Shown in pieces: positions 7,092-13,162 of a stretch of DNA of 13,162 nucleotides. Both the position numbers and the translations under genes were made by a program. How positions within the stretch are numbered: the first letter of the stretch is position 1; each line of letters starts with the position of its first letter. The stretch is from JADKFD01 sp964561825 (lineage in GTDB: Bacteria; Pseudomonadota; Gammaproteobacteria; Xanthomonadales; SZUA-5): contig CAZLSB010000100.1 of assembly GCA_964561825.1 (NCBI GenBank), forward strand, positions 1 to 13,162, read 5' to 3'. Below the pieces are notes generated by a model, which was not told the DNA's origin, made no database searches, and was given only the letters and a program-made list of their open reading frames with translations.

Positions 7092-10000
7092 GCGCGACGC
7101 AAATCCAGGGTAAACGGGAACTCGGCATTGACTTCCGCTGCGGGCGGCAGCAATGCACCCGGCGTGTGTCCGATGCGGAAAAAGCGCGCGCGGCGCCGAC
7201 TTTCGGCTTCAAAGGCATTCACCGGGAAGGTCTCATAGCTGCGTCCACCAGGATGGGCGACATGGTACGCGCAGCCACCCAAAGAACGTAGCGACCATAA
7301 ATCGACCAGATCGAACACCAAGGGCGCATGCACCGGAATCAACGGATGTAAAGCAGAAACCGCTTGCCAAGCGCGATAACGCACCGCGCCCACCCACTCG
7401 CCCAGCGTGCCGGTCTGGCGCAGCGGCACCCGTTTGCCATTGCAGGTCAGCGCATAGCGTTCGCTGGCGGCGCCGCTGAGTTTGATCTGCAAGCGTTCCA
7501 CCGAACTATCCACATAGCGCACCGCGCCGCCGGCACTGCCTTCCTCGCCCATCACATGCCAAGGTTCCAGCGCGTGGCGCAATTCCAGTTCAATGCCGTG
7601 CACCACGTGATCGCCCACCTTGGGGAAACGGAACTCGAACTGCGGATCAAACCACTGGCTGGCAAATTCATAGCCGGCAGCGCGCAAATCATCCAACACT
7701 TCGTGAAAATCTTCGGCGACAAAATGCGGCAACATGAAACGATCGTGCAACTCGGTGCCCCAGCGCGCCAACCGCGCTGGCGCATAGGGCTTTCGCCAGA
7801 AACTTGCCAGTAACGCGCGCAGCAATAGTTGTTGAGTCAAACTCATGCGCGCATGCGGCGGCATTTCAAAAGCGCGCAATTCGACCAGCCCTAAGCGCCC
7901 GGTTGCACCGTCTGGCGAGAATAATTTATCGATGCAAAATTCAGCGCGGTGCGTATTGCCGGTGACATCAATCAACAGATTGCGCAATAAACGATCGACC
8001 ACCCACGGCGCGACCGTTTGTCCGGGCTGCGGAAACTGTCGGAAGGCCAGTTCCAGTTCGTAAATCGAATCATTACGCGCCTCATCAATGCGCGGCGACT
8101 GCGAAGTGGGGCCAACAAACAAACCCGAAAACAGATAGGACAGCGACGGATGGTTATGCCAATAACTGATCAAACTGCGCAGTAGATCGGGCCGCCGCAA
8201 AAACGGCGAATCGGCCGGCGTCGCACCGCCCAGCACAAAATGATTACCGCCGCCGGTGCCGGTATGTCGACCATCGACCATGAACTTTTCGGCGGTCAGC
8301 CGGGTTTGATGGGCGATCTCGTACAAATGCGTGGTGCGTTCGACCAACTCATCCCAACTGGCCGACGGATGAATATTGACCTCAATCACGCCCGGGTCAG
8401 GCGTGACTCGAAACACTTTCAAGCGCGGATCAAACGGCGGCTCGTAGCCTTCCAGAATCACCGGAGTCGCCAACTCCGCTGCGGTAGCCTCAATCGCCGC
8501 AACCAGCGCCAGATAGTCCTCGGCGCGCTCCAACGGCGGCATAAACAGGTACAAACGACCCGCCCGCGGCTGCGCGCACAAAGCGGTGCGCACGATCAGC
8601 GCGGCGGATTGCTGTGGCTTTGGCGCCTCCTGCTGAGCCAGCTGCGCTTGCTCGGCAGGTCGTTCAGGTAGCGCGTTGGCGGGCAACAAGTCATCCGCCA
8701 ACGCCGCTAATTCTTGTGCCGGATCGACCGGATTAATCACCGGCAAATCGGCGGCTTTCGCCCATGGCTGCGAAGCCAGCGGCAGTCGATAACCCAGTGG
8801 CGAATCCCCTGGCACCAAAAAACACTGTTCGCCGCGCAGATACCAAAGACTGCTGCGCCAGTTCTGGCCGTCATGGGTGAGCGGCAACGCCTGCCCAACC
8901 ACCGCACCCAATCCTTGCGCAAAAACGCGCATCAGGCGTTCGCGTTCCAATGGATCGCTCAAACGATTCTGCGCAATATCGACATTGATCGGCAGTTGAC
9001 GCTCGCGCCACAAATAATAAACGGTGTCTTCAAAAGTCGGGAAAACCCACTGCGTGGCTAGGCCCAAGCGCTTTGCCAAGGCGTGCAAAAAGCGCTCAGC
9101 GGTGGCCGCATCGGCGCCCAAATCCTGGCTTTCATCGCCGATCAGCTGCGCATTTTTCCAAATGGGCACCCCATCGACACGCCAATAACAACTGAGCGCC
9201 CAGCGTGGCAGCGGCTCACCCGGATACCACTTACCCTGTCCAAAATGCGCTAATCCCTGCGGCGCGTAGCGTTGTTTGAGCTGTTGGTACACCTGGCCCG
9301 CAAGGCGCCGCTTGTTGTCGCCGAGCGCGCTGGTATTCCACTCGGGACCATTCGGATCGTCGACCGCGACAAAAGTGGGCTCGCCACCCATCGTCAGGCG
9401 CACATCCAAGGCGCTTAGCTCCGCATCCACGCGCTGGCCAAGCGCAACGATCTGCTGCCACTCGTCGTCGCGATAGGGCCGCGTGACGCGTGGCGATTCG
9501 AAAATGCGCTGCACGCTCATCGCGTGCTCAAATTGCACCTCACACGGATCGATGCCACCGCTGATCGGCGCAGCAGAGCTGGGATCAGGCGATGCCGCAA
9601 GGGGAATATGGCCCTCGCCGGCCAGCAAGCCTGAGGTCGGATCCAGACCGATCCAACCGGCGCCAGGCAGATAGACCTCGCACCAGGCGTGCAAATCGGT
9701 GAAATCGGCCTCTGGACCACTGGGACCATCCAGCGCTTTGACATCGGCCGTCAATTGAATCAAATAACCAGACACAAAGCGCGCCGCCACGCCCAGCTGG
9801 CGCAGCAATTGCACCAATAACCAAGCCGAATCTCTGCAGGAACCCGAGCGCAAGCGCAAGGTTTCTTCGGGCGTCTGCACGCCCGGCTGCAGACGAATCA
9901 GGTAACCGATGTCCTGGCTCAAACGCTGATTCAACTCGACCAAAAAGTCTGCCGTGGTTTTCGGCTCGCGCGAAATCGAATCCAAATAGCGCTGGAACTG

Positions 10001-10375
10001 CGGCGTCAGTGGCAGGGTTTGCAGGTAAGGAGCGAGCTCATGCTCCAGCTGCGGATCGTAGACAAAGGGCAGTTTTTCGGCGCTCGGCTCCAGAAAGAAG
10101 TCGAAGGGATTTTGCACCGACATCTCAACCAGTAAATCCACCTCAATGCGCAACTCGCGGGTGGGCTCCGGAAATACCAAACGTGCCAGATAGTTAGCTT
10201 GCGGATCCTGCTGCCAGTTAACAAAGTGAGCCAGCGGTGTGACACGCAGCGAGTAGGACAACACGCGCGATCGACAATGTGGAGCCGGCCGCAGCCGCAC
10301 CACCTGCGGCCCCAAATGCACGGCGCGGTCATAACGGTAATGGGTGACATGATTCAGCGCGACATGGATCGACAC
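7088..10375 (-). CDS. Transglutaminase-like / DUF2126 putative amidoligase, 1095 aa
   Basis: First gene of the operon. Residues 1-~85 are a bacterial transglutaminase N-terminal beta domain. A transglutaminase-like core follows with Cys180 (RSGSCRDSAW), His229 (DLHAWCEVY) and Asp245 (GLDPTSG). From about 325 to the end is DUF2126, regarded as a glutamine-synthetase-fold amidoligase: RLTMGGEPTFVAVDD (326-340), VNIHPSASWDELVERT (666-681), FMVDGRHTGTGGGNHFVLGG (698-717), TGNTHRAEFCIDKLF (805-819) and ELRAFEMPPHARM (832-844). A Pro/Gln/Ala-rich stretch at ~552-590 looks like a linker inside DUF2126. The full-length, triad-complete arrangement matches the family. GTG 10375 has GGAG 6 nt upstream and gives the conserved SIHVALNHVTHYRYD beginning; ATG 10411, also preceded by GGAG (5 nt), would add 12 residues. 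No signal peptide. The predicted role is to form and process an amide-linked modification; substrate unknown. Confidence 0.93.
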   Translation of the reverse strand: MSIHVALNHVTHYRYDRAVHLGPQVVRLRPAPHCRSRVLSYSLRVTPLAHFVNWQQDPQANYLARLVFPEPTRELRIEVDLLVEMSVQNPFDFFLEPSAEKLPFVYDPQLEHELAPYLQTLPLTPQFQRYLDSISREPKTTADFLVELNQRLSQDIGYLIRLQPGVQTPEETLRLRSGSCRDSAWLLVQLLRQLGVAARFVSGYLIQLTADVKALDGPSGPEADFTDLHAWCEVYLPGAGWIGLDPTSGLLAGEGHIPLAASPDPSSAAPISGGIDPCEVQFEHAMSVQRIFESPRVTRPYRDDEWQQIVALGQRVDAELSALDVRLTMGGEPTFVAVDDPNGPEWNTSALGDNKRRLAGQVYQQLKQRYAPQGLAHFGQGKWYPGEPLPRWALSCYWRVDGVPIWKNAQLIGDESQDLGADAATAERFLHALAKRLGLATQWVFPTFEDTVYYLWRERQLPINVDIAQNRLSDPLERERLMRVFAQGLGAVVGQALPLTHDGQNWRSSLWYLRGEQCFLVPGDSPLGYRLPLASQPWAKAADLPVINPVDPAQELAALADDLLPANALPERPAEQAQLAQQEAPKPQQSAALIVRTALCAQPRAGRLYLFMPPLERAEDYLALVAAIEATAAELATPVILEGYEPPFDPRLKVFRVTPDPGVIEVNIHPSASWDELVERTTHLYEIAHQTRLTAEKFMVDGRHTGTGGGNHFVLGGATPADSPFLRRPDLLRSLISYWHNHPSLSYLFSGLFVGPTSQSPRIDEARNDSIYELELAFRQFPQPGQTVAPWVVDRLLRNLLIDVTGNTHRAEFCIDKLFSPDGATGRLGLVELRAFEMPPHARMSLTQQLLLRALLASFWRKPYAPARLARWGTELHDRFMLPHFVAEDFHEVLDDLRAAGYEFASQWFDPQFEFRFPKVGDHVVHGIELELRHALEPWHVMGEEGSAGGAVRYVDSSVERLQIKLSGAASERYALTCNGKRVPLRQTGTLGEWVGAVRYRAWQAVSALHPLIPVHAPLVFDLVDLWSLRSLGGCAYHVAHPGGRSYETFPVNAFEAESRRRARFFRIGHTPGALLPPAAEVNAEFPFTLDLRRA

Positions 10376-10407
10376 AGCCAACTCCGGCGATGAGGGGAGG
10401 ACAAAAA

Positions 10408-10590
10408 TCATCGACACTCCGGGCAACCGCCAGCGGCCTCCCGCCAATCAACAAAGCTGATCAGCCCGCGCTCCCAGAGTGGAGTCGCGTAAAGCGCAGC
10501 GCGACCTGCTCCAGAGTCTGCCCTAAGTTTGCGCCGGATGGACGAGCTTTGTTGCAGAGAGCTGGCGAGCCAAACTGATGCGGTGATCAA
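10408..10590 (-). CDS. Possible 60-aa leader ORF overlapping the alternative start of the amidoligase gene
   Basis: A minus-strand frame of 60 codons opens with TTG and ends in a TGA that overlaps the alternative ATG start of the 1095-aa gene in an ATGA arrangement. The C-terminus reads GGCPECR. I do not recognise the product. The TTG start has no clear ribosome-binding site and the codon use does not look strongly coding. It may be chance, or a leader peptide that couples translation to the large gene. Confidence 0.2.
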   Translation of the reverse strand: MITASVWLASSLQQSSSIRRKLRADSGAGRAALYATPLWERGLISFVDWREAAGGCPECR

Positions 10591-10606
10591 TGGTCCTTGT
10601 TATTTC

Positions 10607-10620
10607 GCGCGCAGCCGCGC
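10607..10620. repeat. Small GC-only hairpin
   Basis: GCGCG (10607-10611) and CGCGC (10616-10620) form a 5-bp perfect stem with a 4-nt CAGC loop, 7 nt before repeat copy B. It could be part of that element's edge, but copy A has no equivalent. Confidence 0.3.
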
Positions 10621-10627
10621 AATCCAA

Positions 10628-10712
10628 GTGGGGAGAAGCGTTCGATCACAGATCGAACCCACCAGCGGCTTAGGCGCAGGTGGGTCGGCGCTGTGCGACG
10701 CTTTTCCTGCAT
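10628..10712 (+). repeat. Two-module intergenic repeat, copy B (module order 1-2)
   Basis: Module 1 (10628-10672) runs GTGGGGAGAAGC, then the palindrome GTTCGATC (10640-10647) ACA GATCGAAC (10651-10658), then CCACCAGCGGCTTA. A 14-nt spacer follows, then module 2 (10687-10712), GGCGCTGTGCGACGCTTTTCC and TGCAT. Compared with copy A the order is reversed, module 2 lacks the CTGA, and the loop is ACA rather than ACC. It lies 5' of the ligase operon, in the same orientation as copy A on the other side. Confidence 0.75.
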
Positions 10713-10813
10713 CAAGGGCGAGCGCATCGGTTTGACTCGCACCTATCGCTGCCACCAGCACATAGTCCAGCGCCGCGCTAACATCCGCGCCTACATCAAC
10801 TTGCGAGCCAACC

Positions 10814-11323
10814 ATGTCTATCTCCATGTACTCCGCCTCCGTTCCGGTGTTTGCACAATTGTTGGGCGGCTTAAGCGAGGTGTTGAGCAAAGCTGCCAGC
10901 CATGCAGCCGATAAGAAGATCGATCCGAACGCCCTGTTACAAGCACGTTTGTTCCCCGATATGTTCGCGCTGGTGCGCCAAGTGCAGATTGCCGCTGATT
11001 TTGCCAAGGGTGTTTGCGCACGTTTGGTGGGCACTGAGGTACCAAGTTACGAAGACAATGAGCAGAGTTTTGACGACTTGCAGCAGCGCATTGCCAAAAC
11101 TTTGGCATTTATTAAACAACTCGACGCCAACGCCTTTGAAAACAGCGAACAACGCGAGATCATTTTGCGCCCCGGAACGCCGAAAGAACGCAAATTGGAC
11201 GGTCAGAGTTATTTATTGAATTACGGTTTGCCGCAGTTTTTCTTTCACGTGACGACCAGCTACGCAATATTGCGACATAACGGCGTGGAAATTGGCAAAC
11301 GCAACTTTATGGGCGCCTACTGA
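10814..11323 (+). CDS. DUF1993 family protein
   Basis: A 169-aa soluble protein that matches the DUF1993 family over its whole length: MSISMYSASVPVFAQLLG at the start, KIDPNALLQARLFPDMF (35-51), a predicted helix VRQVQIAADFAKG, YEDNEQSFDDLQQRI, and the conserved end FFFHVTTSYAILRHNGVEIG followed by KRNFMGAY. The predicted fold is a four-helix bundle of the DinB type. I see no obvious complete metal-binding His triad. Function is unknown. The ATG at 10814 fits the family's N-terminus although its ribosome-binding site is weak (GCGAG at best). The gene ends 9 nt before the COG2509 flavoprotein, so the two should be cotranscribed. Confidence 0.9.
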   Translation: MSISMYSASVPVFAQLLGGLSEVLSKAASHAADKKIDPNALLQARLFPDMFALVRQVQIAADFAKGVCARLVGTEVPSYEDNEQSFDDLQQRIAKTLAFIKQLDANAFENSEQREIILRPGTPKERKLDGQSYLLNYGLPQFFFHVTTSYAILRHNGVEIGKRNFMGAY

Positions 11324-11332
11324 GCTTTACGA

Positions 11333-12937
11333 ATGCTGCGTCTCACCGAGATCAAGCTGCCGCTGGATCACCTGGAAACGGCATTGCCGCAGGCGATTTG
11401 CGATCGTCTCGGCATTGCCGCTGCGCAATTACTCAAATTCACGATTTTCAAGCGCAGTTATGACGCGCGCAAACGTTCGGCCATCCAGTTAATTTATACG
11501 GTTGATGTCGAACTCAGCGCAGATGTCACCAGCATCGTTGAAAAAAGCAATATCGCGCATGTTAGTCAAAGCCCGGATATGCGCTATCGCTTCGTGACGC
11601 ACGCGCCAGCGCGAATGACACATCGGCCGGTCGTGATTGGTTTTGGTCCTTGTGGATTATTTGCCGCGCTCATACTGGCGCAAATGGGTTTTAAGCCCAT
11701 TGTGCTGGAACGTGGCAAAGCGGTGCGCGAACGTACGCGCGACACCTTCGGTTTATGGCGTACCGGCAAGTTAGACCCCGAATCCAATGTGCAATTTGGC
11801 GAGGGCGGCGCGGGCACGTTTTCAGACGGCAAACTGTGGAGCCAAATTAAAGACCCGCAGTTTTACGGTCGTAAGGTGCTCCAGGAATTTGTATTGGCGG
11901 GCGCACCAGACGAAATCCTCTACGTCAGCAAACCGCATATCGGCACCTTTCGACTGGTCAGCATGATCGAAAAAATGCGCGCGACCATTGAATCTTTGGG
12001 CGGTGAGATTCGCTTCGGCGCCAGGGTGACCGACCTATTGCTCGACGATCGCCAAGTGCGCGGATTGCAGTTAGCCAGTGGCGAGCAGATCGAATGCCGA
12101 CAAATCATTCTGGCGGTCGGGCATAGCGCACGCGATGCCTTCGCCATGTTGCACGCGCGTGGCGTATTTATGGAAGCCAAAGCATTTTCGATCGGTTTTC
12201 GCATCGAACACCCACAATCCTTGATTGATCGGGCTCGATTTGGCGATTTTGCCGGCCATGCGCTGCTCGGTGCCGCTGATTACAAGCTGGTGCACCATGC
12301 CAGCAATGGTCGCGGGGTTTACAGTTTCTGTATGTGTCCAGGCGGCACTGTGGTCGCGGCTACCTCCGAAGTCGGCCAAGTGGTCACCAATGGCATGAGT
12401 CAATATTCGCGCAATGAGCGCAACGCCAATGCTGGCTTAGTGGTTGGCATTAGCCCGGCCGATTATCCCGGCGGCCCATTAGCAGGAATTGAATTCCAGC
12501 GCCATTGGGAACGTCAGGCTTTTCTGTTAGGCGGCAGCGATTATTCTGCCCCTGGACAGTTAGTCGGCGATTTCCTGGCTGGACGCCCGTCAACCGCGTT
12601 TGGATCGGTAGTGCCTTCCTACACACCGGGCGTGCGCTTGGGCGATCTCAGCCACGCCCTGCCCGCGTACGCGATCGATGCCTTGCGCGAGGCCATTCCC
12701 GCGTTAGCCCGGCAACTGCCTGGTTTTGCAATGCCCGATGCGCTGCTCACCGCAGTCGAAACGCGCACCTCGTCGCCGCTACGCATCACGCGCGGCGCTG
12801 ACTACCAGAGCATCAACACCCGCGGTTTATACCCAGCCGGTGAAGGCGCCAGTTATGCCGGCGGCATTTATTCCGCCGCAATCGATGGCATCGAAGTCGC
12901 CCAGGCACTGGCCTTGGCGTATTCGGACGGCGCCTGA
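11333..12937 (+). CDS. COG2509-type FAD-dependent oxidoreductase
   Basis: A 534-aa soluble flavoprotein of the COG2509 family (uncharacterised FAD-dependent dehydrogenases). It has an N-terminal ~95-residue domain beginning MLRLTEIKLPLDHLETALP. The Rossmann FAD motif GFGPCG is at 103-108, with the ribose-binding Glu126 in VLERG. Further family segments are FGEGGAGTFSDGKL (155-168), the Cys-containing FCMCPGG (332-338), TRTSSPLRITRG (478-488 region) and the closing GLYPAGEGASYAGGI (498-512). Length and domain order are normal for the family. The two cysteines of FCMCPGG are family-typical and might be redox-active, which is inference. It starts 9 nt after the DUF1993 stop with only a weak ribosome-binding site, consistent with coupled translation. 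Substrate unknown. Confidence 0.92.
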   Translation: MLRLTEIKLPLDHLETALPQAICDRLGIAAAQLLKFTIFKRSYDARKRSAIQLIYTVDVELSADVTSIVEKSNIAHVSQSPDMRYRFVTHAPARMTHRPVVIGFGPCGLFAALILAQMGFKPIVLERGKAVRERTRDTFGLWRTGKLDPESNVQFGEGGAGTFSDGKLWSQIKDPQFYGRKVLQEFVLAGAPDEILYVSKPHIGTFRLVSMIEKMRATIESLGGEIRFGARVTDLLLDDRQVRGLQLASGEQIECRQIILAVGHSARDAFAMLHARGVFMEAKAFSIGFRIEHPQSLIDRARFGDFAGHALLGAADYKLVHHASNGRGVYSFCMCPGGTVVAATSEVGQVVTNGMSQYSRNERNANAGLVVGISPADYPGGPLAGIEFQRHWERQAFLLGGSDYSAPGQLVGDFLAGRPSTAFGSVVPSYTPGVRLGDLSHALPAYAIDALREAIPALARQLPGFAMPDALLTAVETRTSSPLRITRGADYQSINTRGLYPAGEGASYAGGIYSAAIDGIEVAQALALAYSDGA

Positions 12938-12956
12938 GCGCAGCGTTTTCGAACAA

Positions 12957-12978
12957 CGCCGTTCGTTTGCGGACGGCG
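12957..12978 (+). terminator. Hairpin 20 nt after the COG2509 gene; candidate terminator
   Basis: CGCCGTTCG (12957-12965) and CGGACGGCG (12970-12978) form a 9-bp RNA stem with one G-U pair and a TTTG tetraloop. Its position just after the last gene of the plus-strand unit fits termination. It is not followed by a T-run, so intrinsic termination would be weak; it may instead stabilise the 3' end. Confidence 0.45.
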
Positions 12979-12988
12979 CGGTGTAGCG

Positions 12989-13162
12989 GCAAGCCCAGCG
13001 CGGTCCTTTGCGGGGATCTCTGCAGAGGCTGGGGCGAGTCAACATTGATGTGATGTGTCTGAGGTAGCGGATCGGCGTGGGTGACTCGGGTAACGAGCGA
13101 CCGCCCTGCGCGTGGCGAATCAGATCGCACAAGCCCAAGGCGACGGCGGATTTGCCTTGGAC
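12989..13162. repeat. Possible dispersed intergenic repeat, truncated by the window end
   Basis: The stretch after the hairpin does not look coding on either strand. It contains a segment (13022-13050) with a gapped counterpart at 10554-10580. Near the edge is a 7-bp inverted repeat, CCAAGGC (13135-13141) and GCCTTGG (13154-13160). Its conceptual translations (for example ERPPCAWRIRSHKPKATADL on the plus strand) give me the impression of repeat-derived hypothetical proteins found in many proteobacterial genomes. That is recollection and is not proven here. Confidence 0.3.

Larger units (their letters stand above)
10376..10813. other. Divergent intergenic region between the ligase operon and the DUF1993 unit
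   Basis: This 438-nt stretch must contain promoters for both divergent units, but I find no convincing -35/-10 pair; a TTGACT at 10732-10737 has no properly spaced -10. It contains an alternative start for the large gene (10411), a weak 60-codon minus-strand frame (10408-10590), a small GCGCG/CGCGC hairpin (10607-10620) and repeat copy B (10628-10712). A segment at 10554-10580 resembles one in the right-hand tail (13022-13050). Nothing else is recognisable. Confidence 0.5.
12938..13162. other. 3' intergenic tail, probably non-coding
   Basis: These 225 nt follow the flavoprotein stop. They hold a strong hairpin near the start and a possible dispersed repeat after it. Minus-strand frames are open through the region, but they run far into the antisense of the flavoprotein gene, use rarer codons as they go and have no family resemblance. 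I treat them as non-coding, though the 3' end of a gene entering from the right cannot be fully excluded. Confidence 0.45.

Noticed and set aside
10729..10740. Shared GTTTGACTCGC at about 1493-1503 and 10730-10740 as a common promoter box
   Set aside because: An 11-base match is expected by chance in a window this size, and neither copy has a good -10 at the right distance.
12813..13138. Two overlapping minus-strand frames at the right end
   Set aside because: They run antisense into the COG2509 gene, are rich in Arg/Pro/Ser and resemble no family; the tail is more likely non-coding.
1..13162. CRISPR array, insertion sequence, integrase, toxin-antitoxin or known defence system
   Set aside because: No regularly spaced repeats, transposase or integrase motifs, or matching gene pairs are present in any frame.

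Overview
The window looks like chromosomal DNA from a free-living proteobacterium, most likely a gammaproteobacterium. It is moderately GC-rich (high 50s % by eye) and tightly packed, with 4-base start/stop overlaps, GTG starts, and a gene set typical of Pseudomonas/Xanthomonas-like or related genomes: RIO-type kinase, HI0933/BaiN-type flavoprotein, COG2509 flavoprotein, DUF1993, and the transglutaminase/ATP-grasp/alpha-E cluster. No rRNA, tRNA, CRISPR array, phage gene, transposase or plasmid gene is visible, and nothing looks obviously foreign. The exact lineage cannot be read from the sequence.

Layout. (1) 56-1377, minus strand: a small unrecognised protein of 138 aa followed by a RIO-family protein kinase. 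(2) 1594-3503, plus strand: a two-gene unit encoding a BaiN/YhiN-type FAD protein and a trypsin-like serine peptidase without an obvious signal peptide, joined by a GTGA overlap. (3) 3504-3613: a convergent intergenic gap with a palindromic repeat (copy A). (4) 3614-10375, minus strand: a three-gene operon of about 6.8 kb encoding a 1095-aa transglutaminase-like/DUF2126 amidoligase protein, an 847-aa circularly permuted ATP-grasp fused to an alpha-E domain, and a 295-aa transglutaminase-like protein. (5) 10376-10813: a divergent intergenic region with repeat copy B. (6) 10814-12937, plus strand: a DUF1993 protein and a COG2509 FAD-dependent oxidoreductase 9 nt apart. (7) 12938-13162: a non-coding tail with a hairpin and what may be a dispersed repeat.

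The centre of interest is the minus-strand operon. It combines two predicted peptide-bond-forming activities (GS-like amidoligase and ATP-grasp) with two papain-fold transglutaminase-like domains that keep complete Cys-His-Asp triads. Comparative genomics has predicted such clusters to make, attach or trim a peptide or amide modification. To my knowledge neither substrate nor product has been established, so this is the nearest thing here to an undescribed system. The operon is bracketed by two same-orientation copies of a two-module palindromic repeat whose modules are in opposite order. The other genes are single-family enzymes of poorly defined function, and no direct functional link between them and the operon is visible.
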